From positions 51,099 through 115,098 of the forward strand of contig DAIDKS010000024.1 in NCBI GenBank assembly GCA_027449885.1: 64,000 nucleotides of DNA, written 5' to 3'. Of the stretch, positions 8,178 to 16,275 are shown in pieces; position 1 is the first letter of the stretch; every line of letters starts with the position of its first letter. The notes under the pieces were generated by a model. It had not been told where the DNA came from. It saw nothing but the letters and a program-made list of their open reading frames with translations, and searched no databases. This DNA comes from Acidimicrobiaceae bacterium. Its GTDB lineage: Bacteria > Actinomycetota > Acidimicrobiia > Acidimicrobiales > RAAP-2. The position numbers and the translations under genes are program-made.

Positions 8178-9347
8178 ATGCTCGCGCGCGACCGCAGCCT
8201 CAACCTCACCCCCGCCTCGGTCAGTGACTACCGGGAGCGAGCTCGGCGGCGTCTGCCGCGACAGCTCTTCGACTACCTCGACGGTGGAGCCTTCGCCGAA
8301 GTGACCCTCGAGCGCAACCGGGCCGACCTCGAGGCCATCGCGTTTCGCCAGCGAGTGCTGCGCGACGTCGCCGAGCGGCGACTCGCCACCCGAGTCCTCG
8401 GCCAGGACCTCGCCATGCCGGTCATCCTCGCCCCCGTCGGGTTCGGCGGCATGTTCGCGCCGAGAGCCGAGGTGCTCGCGGCACGAGCCGCGGCGGCGGC
8501 CGGGGTCCCCTTCGTCGAGTCGACGCTCTCGGTGTGCAGCCTCGAGGAGGTGTCGCGCGAGGTCGCTCCGCCCTGGTTCCAGCTCTACGTGATGAAGGAC
8601 CGGCGCTACGCCGAGGACCTGATGGCGCGGGCCGAGGCGGTCCAGTGCCCGACCCTCGTCCTCACGGTGGATTTGCCCGTCGTGGGACAGCGCTACCGCG
8701 ACGCTCGCAACGGCATCGGCGCTCCCATCAGTCGGACCGCCCAGCTGCGTCGCGGCCTCGACGTGGCCCGCCACCTCCGATGGGTACGAGAGGTCGCACG
8801 CGGCGGGCGCCCCTTGACGTTCGGCAACCTCACCGCGGCCCTACCCGATGCGCGCGTCCCGAACGACTTCCAGCGCTGGGTCGCGGGCCAGTTCGATCCG
8901 ACGGTCACCTGGGACGATCTGGCGTGGGTTCGGCGTCACTGGAGGGGCCGGGTCGTCCTCAAGGGGATCCTCGACCCCGACGACGCGCGACGGGCCCGCG
9001 ACGCCGGCGTGGACGGCGTCATCGTCTCCAATCATGGCGGCCGGCAGCTCGACGGTGTCCCGTCGACGATTCGGGCCCTCCCCGCCGTCGCGGCGGCCGT
9101 GGGGTCCGACGTCGAGGTGCTGATGGATGGCGGCGTACGCAGCGGACTCGACGTGGCGAAGGCCGTGGCCCTCGGTGCCCGGGCCTGCCTCGTCGGCCGG
9201 GCCTGGGTCTACGCGGTGGCGGCGGACGGTGAGCGCGGCGTGCGTCGAGTGCTCGAGATCATGCGTGAAGAGATGCGAGTGACCTTGGGGCTCACGGGCG
9301 TCAACGACGTCGCGGACCTGACCCCCGACGCCCTGATCTCCTCCTAG
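8178..9347 (+). CDS. FMN-dependent alpha-hydroxyacid oxidase/dehydrogenase
   Basis: TIM-barrel flavoenzyme of the glycolate oxidase / L-lactate dehydrogenase family, 389 aa. It shows ILAPVGFGGMFAP near the FMN site, LTVDLPVVGQRYRDARNG, VVLKGIL with the FMN-binding Lys, and the signature SNHGGRQLDG with the catalytic His and Arg, followed by the phosphate-binding DGGVRSG and GRAWVY. Neighbouring phosphatase, semialdehyde reductase and glycerate kinase make glycolate a plausible substrate, but L-lactate cannot be excluded. Its stop codon abuts the stop of the convergent hydrolase gene. Confidence 0.82.
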   Translation: MLARDRSLNLTPASVSDYRERARRRLPRQLFDYLDGGAFAEVTLERNRADLEAIAFRQRVLRDVAERRLATRVLGQDLAMPVILAPVGFGGMFAPRAEVLAARAAAAAGVPFVESTLSVCSLEEVSREVAPPWFQLYVMKDRRYAEDLMARAEAVQCPTLVLTVDLPVVGQRYRDARNGIGAPISRTAQLRRGLDVARHLRWVREVARGGRPLTFGNLTAALPDARVPNDFQRWVAGQFDPTVTWDDLAWVRRHWRGRVVLKGILDPDDARRARDAGVDGVIVSNHGGRQLDGVPSTIRALPAVAAAVGSDVEVLMDGGVRSGLDVAKAVALGARACLVGRAWVYAVAADGERGVRRVLEIMREEMRVTLGLTGVNDVADLTPDALISS

Positions 9348-10138
9348 GGCGCGACGCCCAGGCGCTCGCTCACGAAGGCGACGACGCGATCGAGGGCCAT
9401 CCGGGTCGGCGAGCCCGCGTCGTCGCGATAGTCCTCGGTGAGCACCGAGTGAGCGTGGCGGCCGTACTGCCAGGGGTCGTCGTCACCACTCGGGATCTCG
9501 ACGCCGTCGAAGGCGGTGCCGAGGAGTTCGCGCAGCGCCGCGAAGCGCTCCGGCGGCGACTTCGCATCCTCGCTGAATCGCAGTCCGAGGGCGCAGAGCC
9601 CGTTCGCCGCCCGCTGCGCCAGGACGGCACGGTCGGCCGCATCAACCCCCAGGTCACGGCGCCGGCGAGCCGACGTGGGGAGAGGCAGGGCGGGCTGACT
9701 CAGGACCGGGGCCAGGACGACCGGATCGACCGCCATGGCGAGGGCGAACCCACCCGTCACGCACATGCCGACCACTCCGACCCCCGGCCCTCCGCACCGG
9801 TCGTGCGCCTGATGGGCCACCTCGCGCAAGGATCCGACCACGCGGCTCGTTCGACCGGTCGCCCAGACCGCGAACTCGCGACTGACGCACACCCTCGCGA
9901 GCTGGAGGGCGCCACCGAACAGCGTCGGCTCCCGACCGGGCTCTCCGAAGAGCGAGGGGAGGACGACGGTCAGTCCCCGCTCCACCAGTCGCTCCGCGAA
10001 CCCGAGCACTGCGGGCGTGACGCCCGGGACCTCGTGGAGGACGAGCACCGCCGGTCCCGTCCCCCGCCAGAAGGTCACGACGCGTCCCGCCGAGGTCGCG
10101 ACGTCGTCGCGACGCCACCCCTCGAGACCGGTGGTCAC
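9344..10138 (-). CDS. Dienelactone hydrolase family protein
   Basis: Alpha/beta hydrolase of the dienelactone hydrolase family, 264 aa. The N-terminal part has PAVLVLHEVPGVTP, and the nucleophile elbow is GMCVTGG with a Cys nucleophile. A C-terminal HAHSVLTEDYRDD segment supplies the His. The GTG at 10138 overlaps the stop of the YaaA-family gene (GTGA). A longer in-frame reading exists upstream but lies antisense-like within the neighbour and lacks family similarity. It is last in the operon that starts at 13382. Confidence 0.75.
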   Translation of the reverse strand: MTTGLEGWRRDDVATSAGRVVTFWRGTGPAVLVLHEVPGVTPAVLGFAERLVERGLTVVLPSLFGEPGREPTLFGGALQLARVCVSREFAVWATGRTSRVVGSLREVAHQAHDRCGGPGVGVVGMCVTGGFALAMAVDPVVLAPVLSQPALPLPTSARRRRDLGVDAADRAVLAQRAANGLCALGLRFSEDAKSPPERFAALRELLGTAFDGVEIPSGDDDPWQYGRHAHSVLTEDYRDDAGSPTRMALDRVVAFVSERLGVAP

Positions 10139-10872
10139 GACGACGCCCCCGCAGTCGCGCCGGGGGCTCGGACGAGCACTCCGGATTCGTGGGACGACGC
10201 CCGCCATCCCCGCCAGTGGAATCGGGGCAGCGCGTCGAGACCATGGAGCAGGACCGCCCGGGCCAGTGCCCCCTTCACGGCCTTCGCCGCGTGACCCGCG
10301 GCGCGACGGCCGTCCGCCGCCACGAAGTCGACGGGTATCCGTCCCGGCAGACCCTCGAGCGCCCCGAGGGCCCGTCGGTGCTCGCTCGGCAGGAGGTCGA
10401 CGATCGGGCGGCTTCCGCACCGCTCTCGGACCACGTCACCGAGGATCGGACGCCAGAAGGCGTCCAGCCGACCCGGCCCGACCAACGCGGCGTCGAAGGT
10501 GAGCCGATAGTCGACGAGCCCATCTCGCCCCGTCGTGATGCCGTAGAGCGCCGACGGAATGAGGATGCGACCCCGCTGTGCGTCACCGAGCGACTCGGGT
10601 TCGAGGTGCTGCCACACCACCCCGTCATAGCGCCACCACGCCGGGGCCGTCGGGCCGTCGAGGTCGCCGCGTCGATACCGCTCCCACGTCGGCCCGCGCG
10701 CTCCGACGATCCGAGCGAAGCCCTCCGCGTCGCCGGCGGCCGCCGCGACGGCCTCTCGCACCATGGCCCGAGCGGACCCGAGAGCGACCCCGAACTCGTC
10801 ACGCCCACCCCGCCGCCCCCCGGAACGCTTGCCCTGGGACGGCGGCAGCAGGATGACGGGGCCGCGGGACAC
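10135..10872 (-). CDS. yaaA: YaaA family protein (UPF0246)
   Basis: 245 aa, beginning with the family hallmark ILLPPSQGK (E. coli YaaA: ILLPPSEGK). Later segments YDGVVWQHL, ILIPSALYGI and YRLTFDA also match. YaaA limits intracellular free iron during peroxide stress and binds DNA in E. coli; in this organism the role is inferred. The GTG start at 10872 follows TAGCCT (10886-10881) by 8 nt, so the gene may have its own near-leaderless promoter in addition to operon read-through. Confidence 0.75.
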   Translation of the reverse strand: MSRGPVILLPPSQGKRSGGRRGGRDEFGVALGSARAMVREAVAAAAGDAEGFARIVGARGPTWERYRRGDLDGPTAPAWWRYDGVVWQHLEPESLGDAQRGRILIPSALYGITTGRDGLVDYRLTFDAALVGPGRLDAFWRPILGDVVRERCGSRPIVDLLPSEHRRALGALEGLPGRIPVDFVAADGRRAAGHAAKAVKGALARAVLLHGLDALPRFHWRGWRASSHESGVLVRAPGATAGASS

Positions 10873-10891
10873 GGCCCCTCAGGCTAGTGAC

Positions 10892-11170
10892 TCACGCCGC
10901 CGAGACCCTCGCTGGTCCGAATCCCAACGACCGCAAGAAGTTGCGCACCTTGATCACCTGCTCCTCGGTCAGGTCGCGCGTGCGCGTCGGCCCGAAGGAG
11001 ACGGTCTCCCCCCCTACCGTGACGGCCCAATTGCCTCGGTGCGTCTCGTGGACGTCGCCGATTCGCTCGAGCAGGGCGCAGACGTCTCGCCACTGGATGT
11101 TGTGGTTGAGCGGGTGGGTGAAGAGCTTCTCCAGCGTCACCCGGTGGTGGTGATCCAACTTGCTGAGCAT
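10892..11170 (-). CDS. Conserved small protein of unknown function
   Basis: 92 aa, soluble, starting at ATG 11170 with a GGGGG-containing ribosome-binding site about 6 nt upstream. It begins LSKLDHHHRVTLEKLFTHPL, continues through a WRDVCALLERIGDV helix and strands such as WAVTVGGETVSF, and ends in a TEEQVIKVRNFL helix. The fold looks like a small alpha/beta domain resembling HicA-like or dsRBD-like proteins, but I see no catalytic motif and do not assign a function. It lies between the RNA methyltransferase and yaaA genes. Confidence 0.6.
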   Translation of the reverse strand: MLSKLDHHHRVTLEKLFTHPLNHNIQWRDVCALLERIGDVHETHRGNWAVTVGGETVSFGPTRTRDLTEEQVIKVRNFLRSLGFGPARVSAA

Positions 11171-11203
11171 GCGGTACCCCCTTCGGAGGACGCCCGAGCG
11201 CCC

Positions 11204-12415
11204 TCACTGCGAACTATCGCCCCGCGGTCGGTCCGTGTCAAGCAACGCCACCAGCTCGATGTGCTCGGTCATGGGGAAGAGGTCGTGAACCTCCAAGTCC
11301 CGCAAGGAGAATCCGGTGTCTAAGAATTCTCTCAAATCTCGAGCGAATGTCGCGGCGTCGCACGACACGTACACCACCCGCGATGGTCGAACGTCCGCGA
11401 GGGCGCTGACCACCCCGCGAGCGAGGCCCGCCCGTGGAGGATCGAGGATGACGACGTCGCCCCGCTCCGCGGCCCCGCGCACGGCGCGGGCCGAGACCGG
11501 GGCCGATCGCACGCTGGCCCGGGGCGAGCCGCTGAGGTTCGCCCGCGCGTCGCGCACCGCTCCGGGCGACGACTCGACGGCGATGACGCGGCCGCGGGAT
11601 CCGACCACGCGGGCGGCGGCCACCGCGAAGAGCCCGACCCCGCTGTAGAGGTCGACCACGCGCTCGCCCGGCTCCAGGGCGGCCAGGTCGAGGACGCGCT
11701 CGGTGAGGAGTGCGGGCGCGTCCACGTGCGACTGCCAGAACGACGTCGGCCCGACCTCGTAGTGGAGGTCGCCGACGGCGACCCTCGCCGCCACCGGTCC
11801 CCGGTAGGGATGCCCGTCGATCGTGCGCACGGTCGTCGAGCCGTCGTGGCGACGAACAACCGCGAGGGGCGTGTCGCCGAGCGCTCGCAGCTCCACCTCG
11901 ACCGCCTCGGGCCAACGCTCGGCGAAGGCGGGCGACACCCGGGGGTCGGCGAGCCAGCACGTCGTGAGGGCCTCGACGTCGTGCGATCGGTAGCGGCGCA
12001 TCCCGAGCCGACCCGCGTCGTCGACCGCGGCCCGCACGCGGGTACGCGACCCCCGCGCCGGTGAGGGGGCGCGACGGACGTCGACGGAACGCTCCACGTG
12101 CGCGATGCGACGCAGGTGATCACTGACGAGCGCCGCCTTCCACGCCAGTTGCTCGGCGTCGTCGGCGTGCTGCAGGTCGCACCCCCCGCAGGAGTCCACG
12201 CCCCCATGGGGGCACGGAGGCGCCACCCGGTGAGGGCTCGCGGTCTCGACCTCGACGACCTCGGCTCGCGCGAAGCTCGAACTACGCTCGCGCACCGCGA
12301 CGCGAACGCGCTCTCCCACGAGAGCGCCCCGCACGAAGGCGACCCGACCGTCGCTCAACCGGGCCACCCCTCCCCCGGCCGCCGGCCGGAGGATCTCGAC
12401 GACCTCGTCGCTCAC
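11204..12415 (-). CDS. RNA (uracil-5-)-methyltransferase, TrmA/RumA family
   Basis: SAM-dependent RNA m5U methyltransferase, 403 aa. It has an N-terminal TRAM-like OB domain (about 1-60), a four-cysteine Fe-S region (PCPHGGVDSCGGCDLQH, about 75-91) typical of RumA/RlmD, a SAM motif VVDLYSGVGLFAVAAA, the motif ILDPPRAG, and YVSCDAATFARDL with the nucleophile Cys. The substrate (23S rRNA U747/U1939 or tRNA) is not determined. The start GTG 12415 overlaps the amidotransferase stop (GTGA). Confidence 0.85.
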   Translation of the reverse strand: MSDEVVEILRPAAGGGVARLSDGRVAFVRGALVGERVRVAVRERSSSFARAEVVEVETASPHRVAPPCPHGGVDSCGGCDLQHADDAEQLAWKAALVSDHLRRIAHVERSVDVRRAPSPARGSRTRVRAAVDDAGRLGMRRYRSHDVEALTTCWLADPRVSPAFAERWPEAVEVELRALGDTPLAVVRRHDGSTTVRTIDGHPYRGPVAARVAVGDLHYEVGPTSFWQSHVDAPALLTERVLDLAALEPGERVVDLYSGVGLFAVAAARVVGSRGRVIAVESSPGAVRDARANLSGSPRASVRSAPVSARAVRGAAERGDVVILDPPRAGLARGVVSALADVRPSRVVYVSCDAATFARDLREFLDTGFSLRDLEVHDLFPMTEHIELVALLDTDRPRGDSSQ

Positions 12416-13098
12416 GGGTTGGCGGCGCCGAGACCGGCGTGCTCCAGGACGACGTCCACCAGGTGCGCCGCACGCCGTCGGGCCTCGGTCTCGCGCTCCC
12501 TCGTCTCGGCGACCATCGCCGCCACGTCGACGGCGGGACGACGTCCGGCCGCGGCGTCGGCGGCGAACCAGTCGGCGAGCTGGGCCGCGTCGACCTCGGG
12601 ATGGAACTGCACCCCCACGTGGCGGCCGATCGCGAACGCCTGAATCGCCCGAGGGGTGCGGGCCCACACACGCGCCTCGGCCGGTGGATGGCAGACGTCG
12701 ACGTGGTACTCGAGCCACGGGCCCGAGCCGACGGGACTATCGGGCTCCGGCGTCACCTCGTACCACCCCACCTCCCCCTCAGCGGACCGAACCACGGAGC
12801 CCCCGCTCAGTCGACAGAGGGCCTGCGCCCCGAAGCAGATGCCGAAGATGGCGACGCCACGCCGGTCGGCGTCCCGCAGCAGGTCGAGCTCGCGCCCGAA
12901 CCAGGCGGCCTCGACCGCGGGATCGTAGACGGCTTCCGACGAGCCGAGAACGACGAGGAGGTCCACCCCCTCGAGCCGCGGCGTCGGCGTCGTCGGTCCG
13001 AAGAGCACGACCTCCAGACTCGCTCCGCGCGCGACGAGGGCCTCGCCGACGAGGCCCGGGTGGTCCTCGGGGTGGTGTCGCAAAACGAGAACGCGCAC
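12412..13098 (-). CDS. Class I glutamine amidotransferase domain protein (GMP synthase-like)
   Basis: Stand-alone glutamine amidotransferase, 228 aa. It shows VDLLVVLGSSEAVYD, the nucleophile elbow IFGICFGAQAL with Cys, and a C-terminal GVQFHPEVDA carrying the His-Glu of the triad. Such proteins (COG0518) occur without a synthetase partner, and the ammonia acceptor is unknown. The GTG at 13098 begins VRVLVLRHHPED, the expected N-terminal strand. It follows the DUF3039 gene by 8 nt and overlaps the methyltransferase start. Confidence 0.75.
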   Translation of the reverse strand: MRVLVLRHHPEDHPGLVGEALVARGASLEVVLFGPTTPTPRLEGVDLLVVLGSSEAVYDPAVEAAWFGRELDLLRDADRRGVAIFGICFGAQALCRLSGGSVVRSAEGEVGWYEVTPEPDSPVGSGPWLEYHVDVCHPPAEARVWARTPRAIQAFAIGRHVGVQFHPEVDAAQLADWFAADAAAGRRPAVDVAAMVAETRERETEARRRAAHLVDVVLEHAGLGAANP

Positions 13099-13106
13099 GA
13101 CGAGCC

Positions 13107-13382
13107 CTAGTGGACCGGGACGTCCCAGCCCATGGCCTGCGCGACCTCGCGGCAGGTCGGGCACAGGGGGTAGCGCTGCGGGTCGCGACCCGGCACCCAC
13201 ACCTTGCCGCACAGGGCTCGGACCGGCGTCCCGTTGACCATGCCGCCCACGACCGAGTTCTCCAGGGAGACGAACTCGCCACCCTCGGGCGTGTAGCCCT
13301 CGAGGACGATGTGGGTGAATCGCTCGTGATCCCCGTCGTCGACCACCGGGGCCGAGACCGTCGTCGTTTCCACCTGGCTCAC
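13107..13382 (-). CDS. DUF3039 family protein
   Basis: 91 aa with the DUF3039 pattern: an acidic start, HERFTHIV, VSLENSVVGGMVNGTPVRALCGKVWVPGRD and a zinc-ribbon-like LCGK...LCPTCR. DUF3039 is an actinobacterial family of unknown function. It is first in the operon leading to the amidotransferase, RNA methyltransferase, yaaA and hydrolase genes. Its GTG start sits symmetrically opposite the GTG of the divergent gene inside a large inverted repeat. Confidence 0.8.
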   Translation of the reverse strand: MSQVETTTVSAPVVDDGDHERFTHIVLEGYTPEGGEFVSLENSVVGGMVNGTPVRALCGKVWVPGRDPQRYPLCPTCREVAQAMGWDVPVH

Positions 13383-13423
13383 CGGACCACCCTACCGAGG
13401 TCATCGATAGGGTGGTCCGGTGA
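13379..13423. promoter_or_regulatory. 16-bp perfect inverted repeat with two divergent leaderless promoters
   Basis: TCACCGGACCACCCTA (13379-13394) and TAGGGTGGTCCGGTGA (13408-13423) are exact reverse complements around a 13-nt spacer. Each arm contains TAGGGT, a 6-nt spacer GGTCCG and a GTG start codon (minus strand 13382, plus strand 13420). Both genes therefore share mirror-image promoters and first codons, a strong case for leaderless divergent transcription. Confidence 0.75.
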
Positions 13424-13629
13424 AGCGGCGACCGACACCCTCCCGGGGCCTCGGCTCGGCCGCCCCGCACGTTCGCCGCGACGGCCGCCCGAAGGCCGCC
13501 TACCGAACCGATACCGAGGCGCGTCAGGCGGCCCAGGCCGCGTGGGCCATCGAGGGCGTGGCGCTCAACACCTACCGGTGTCCCGTGTGCCACCAGTGGC
13601 ACATCGGGAAGCGCTTCCGCGACGATTAG
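13420..13629 (+). CDS. Small Arg-rich protein with CPxC zinc-knuckle motif
   Basis: 69 aa, basic. The N-terminal half is Arg/Pro/Ala-rich. The C-terminal half has NTYRCPVCHQWHIGKR, where the CPVC and two His residues could bind zinc. Divergent from the DUF3039 gene, sharing a symmetric promoter and a zinc-binding style. The mirror-image leaderless GTG start supports its being real. Function unknown; nucleic-acid binding is a reasonable guess. Confidence 0.6.
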   Translation: MKRRPTPSRGLGSAAPHVRRDGRPKAAYRTDTEARQAAQAAWAIEGVALNTYRCPVCHQWHIGKRFRDD

Positions 13630-13684
13630 CGCCCGGGTCGCTCCACCGGGCACAATGGGGCAACCTCAATCGGAAGGGTGCACC

Positions 13685-13921
13685 ATGGCGGTCCAGGCGT
13701 ACATCTTGATTCAGACCGAGATCGGCTCGAGCGAGAGCGTCGTCGTGGCGACGCGCGCCGTTCCGGGCGTCATCGAGTCCTTCGAGGTGACGGGCCCCTA
13801 CGACGTCATCGTGCGCTGCTCGGCCGACAGCGTGGACGACCTCGGCAAGTTCATCGTCGGAGCCATCCAGCGAGTTCCGGGCATCACCCGGACGTTGACC
13901 TGCCCCGTCGTCAACATCTAG
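13685..13921 (+). CDS. Lrp/AsnC-type ligand-binding (RAM) domain protein
   Basis: 78 aa stand-alone RAM domain without the DNA-binding HTH: AYILIQTEIGSSESV, then VIESFEVTGPYDVIVRCSA, and IQRVPGITRTLTCPVV. These match the beta-alpha-beta pattern of Lrp/AsnC effector domains, as in short actinobacterial homologues that form decamers and may sense amino acids. GGAAGG lies 8 nt before the ATG at 13685. Its stop overlaps the stop region of the convergent CoA-transferase gene. Confidence 0.8.
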   Translation: MAVQAYILIQTEIGSSESVVVATRAVPGVIESFEVTGPYDVIVRCSADSVDDLGKFIVGAIQRVPGITRTLTCPVVNI

Positions 13922-15054
13922 CCGAAGGCGCCGTCACGGCCGAAGGCCGCGATCTCGTCGTCGCTCAACCCCCAGGCGGACAAGCCGTCGCGCGTCCCGT
14001 ACCCGGCCAGGTGGGGCGGCTCTCCGATGTCCGTCGGTGTGGCGGAGAATCGCGGAGCCGGTCGCGGCTCGATCACGTCCTCGACCACGCGAAAGACGCC
14101 GCGCTCGACGTTGCGGGGGTGTCGAGCGGCCTCCCGGGGGCTGAGCACCGGGGTGACGCACGCGTCGGTGCCGGCGAAGGCGACTTCCCACTCGTCGCGC
14201 GTCTTCGATCGAAACACGTCGCGAAAGCGCTCGCGCAGGATCGGCCACTGGTCCCGGTCCATCTGAGCCGGGAGGGTGGCCGCCTCGAGGCCGAGGCCGC
14301 GCAGCAGCTCGGCGTAGAACTGGGGCTCGATCGCGCCGACGGCGACGTAGCGGCCGTCGGCGGTCTCGTAGACGTCGTAGAAGGGTGCCCCCCCGTCGAG
14401 GATGTTCCGTCCCCGCTCCTCGGTCCAGTAACCCAGGTTCATGAACGCGTGCGTCATGAGCATGAGCGACGCCGCCCCGTCGACCATGGCCGCGTCCACG
14501 ACTTGGCCCTCGCCGCTCGCGCGGGCGTGCCACAGGGCGGCCAGGACGCCCACGACGAGGTAGAGGGCGCCCCCACCGAAGTCGCCGACCAGGTTGAGCG
14601 GTGGCACGGGACGCTCGCCCTCGCGGCCGATGGGCCAGAGGGCCCCGGCCAGGGCGATGTAGTTGATGTCGTGACCCGCCCGAAGCCGCTCTGCCCCGGC
14701 CTGGCCCCAGCCCGTCATCCGTCCGTAGACGAGTCGTGGGTTGATCGGCCGAAGATCGTCGGGCCCCAGTCCCAGTCGTTCGGCCACGCCCGGTCGAAAG
14801 CCCTCGATGAGGACGTCGGCCGACGCGACGAGTCGACGGACGAGGTCGCCTCCCGCGGGACTCTTGAGGTCGACGGCGATCGAACGGCGCGATCGCGCCA
14901 GCAGGTCCCACGTCGTCGTGTCCTTCGCTTCGGGATCACCCCGCTCGAGCCGCAGGACGTCGGCACCGAGCTCCGCGAGCATCGTTCCGGCGAAGGGGCC
15001 GGGACCGATGCCCGCGAGCTCGACGATCCGAACGCCCGCGAGGGGACCGCTCAT
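13918..15054 (-). CDS. CaiB/BaiF family (class III) CoA-transferase or alpha-methylacyl-CoA racemase
   Basis: 378 aa enzyme of family III CoA-transferases. It begins LAGVRIVELAGIGPGPFAG, then LGADVLRLERGDP, IAVDLKSPAG, VLIEGFRPGVAERLGLG, and the catalytic-Asp region GHDINYIALAGAL, followed by LYLVVGVLAALWHARASGEG. This order fits alpha-methylacyl-CoA racemase and related carnitine or bile-acid CoA-transferases. It lies 10 nt after the acyl-CoA dehydrogenase gene, suggesting a joint role in branched or sterol-derived acyl-CoA breakdown. Confidence 0.82.
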   Translation of the reverse strand: MSGPLAGVRIVELAGIGPGPFAGTMLAELGADVLRLERGDPEAKDTTTWDLLARSRRSIAVDLKSPAGGDLVRRLVASADVLIEGFRPGVAERLGLGPDDLRPINPRLVYGRMTGWGQAGAERLRAGHDINYIALAGALWPIGREGERPVPPLNLVGDFGGGALYLVVGVLAALWHARASGEGQVVDAAMVDGAASLMLMTHAFMNLGYWTEERGRNILDGGAPFYDVYETADGRYVAVGAIEPQFYAELLRGLGLEAATLPAQMDRDQWPILRERFRDVFRSKTRDEWEVAFAGTDACVTPVLSPREAARHPRNVERGVFRVVEDVIEPRPAPRFSATPTDIGEPPHLAGYGTRDGLSAWGLSDDEIAAFGRDGAFG

Positions 15055-15064
15055 CGCGGGAAGG

Positions 15065-16234
15065 TCAGTCCCACCAGAGGTCGTGGGCCAGGACGCCGCG
15101 GGCGATGAGCCCCAACTGGACCTGACTCGTGCCCTCGACGATCGTGAGCTGACGGGCGTCGCGGTAGTACATCTCGGTCGGGTGCTCCTCCATGTACCCG
15201 GCGGCTCCCAGCATCTGGACGGCCAGGCCCGACGCCCGCACGGCGAGCTCACTCGCGTAGTACTTGGACATCGAGAGGTACGGCACGTACTCCTTGGTGA
15301 ACTTGCCCTGGTCGGCGAGCCAGGCGGCGCGGTAGGTCAGCAGGCGTGCCGCCTCGATCTCGGTGGCGCACTTGGCGATCTCCCACTGGATGCCCTGGAA
15401 GTCCGCGATCGTCTGATTGAAGGCGGGTCGGGCCTTCGCGTACTCGGTCGCGTACATGAGGGCCCCTTCCGCCAGCCCGATCCCCCGCGCCGCGACGACC
15501 GGACGCATCGCGTTGAGTGACTGCATGATGAGTCGGAAGTCGCCGGGGATCACCTGGGCCGGAGCGATCTTCACGCTGTCGAAGACGATCTCCGCGGTGT
15601 CGATGCCCTTCACCCCCATCTTGTGGTCCACCCGAGGACGCGACACCCCGGGGGCGTCGCCGTCCACGATGAAGGCGCCGATGGTCGAGTGCTGCCGCGA
15701 CGAGGGGTCGCCCATCTTCGCGAAGACGGTGAACCAGTCGGCCTGCATGCCCCCCGAGATCCACACCTTGGATCCCGAGAGGATGTAGCCACCCTCGACG
15801 TCGGGATCCGGGACGACGCGCGTCTGCATGCCGGCGACGTCCGAGCCCGCTCCGGGCTCGGACAGGCAGAACGATGCACGGCGCGACCCGTCGGCGATCC
15901 CGGGCAGGTAGCGCTGCTTCTGGTCCTCCGTCCCGGCGATCATGATGGGTCCCGTCGGCAGCCGCGTCAGCAGCAGCATCAACCCCAGCACGTTCGAGTA
16001 CTTGGTGACCTCCTCGATCGCGACCGTCAGACCCAGGATGCCCGCCCCGGAGCCGCCGTACTCCACCGGGATGCAGAGCCCGAGCAGGTCGGCACGACGC
16101 AATTCGTCGAAGATGTCCTGCGGATACTCTCCCGTGAGGTCGATCTCCCTCGCTCGCGGCTTGATCTTGTCCTGGGCGATCTTGCGCACCGTGTCGCGCA
16201 GGGCGAGTAGTTCGTCGGAGAGTTCGAAGTCCAT
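15065..16234 (-). CDS. Acyl-CoA dehydrogenase
   Basis: FAD-dependent acyl-CoA dehydrogenase, 389 aa, full length. It has MDFELSDELLALRDTVRK at the start, the FAD/substrate signature ASFCLSEPGAGSDVAGMQT, KVWISGG, and the C-terminal region AAGYMEEHPTEMYYRDARQLTIVEGTSQVQ with the typical catalytic Glu. It introduces the alpha-beta double bond in acyl-CoAs. The leaderless-type box TACCTT (16246-16241) lies 6 nt before the ATG. First gene of a two-gene operon with the CoA-transferase. Confidence 0.88.
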   Translation of the reverse strand: MDFELSDELLALRDTVRKIAQDKIKPRAREIDLTGEYPQDIFDELRRADLLGLCIPVEYGGSGAGILGLTVAIEEVTKYSNVLGLMLLLTRLPTGPIMIAGTEDQKQRYLPGIADGSRRASFCLSEPGAGSDVAGMQTRVVPDPDVEGGYILSGSKVWISGGMQADWFTVFAKMGDPSSRQHSTIGAFIVDGDAPGVSRPRVDHKMGVKGIDTAEIVFDSVKIAPAQVIPGDFRLIMQSLNAMRPVVAARGIGLAEGALMYATEYAKARPAFNQTIADFQGIQWEIAKCATEIEAARLLTYRAAWLADQGKFTKEYVPYLSMSKYYASELAVRASGLAVQMLGAAGYMEEHPTEMYYRDARQLTIVEGTSQVQLGLIARGVLAHDLWWD

Positions 16235-16246
16235 GGCCCCAAGGTA
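16235..16246 (-). promoter_or_regulatory. Leaderless promoter of the acyl-CoA dehydrogenase operon
   Basis: On the minus strand TACCTT (16246-16241), spacer GGGGCC, ATG at 16234. Same box and spacing as other leaderless genes in the window. Confidence 0.5.
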
Positions 16247-16275
16247 GTTCGTCGGCCGTGTGCCAACATTTCCCC

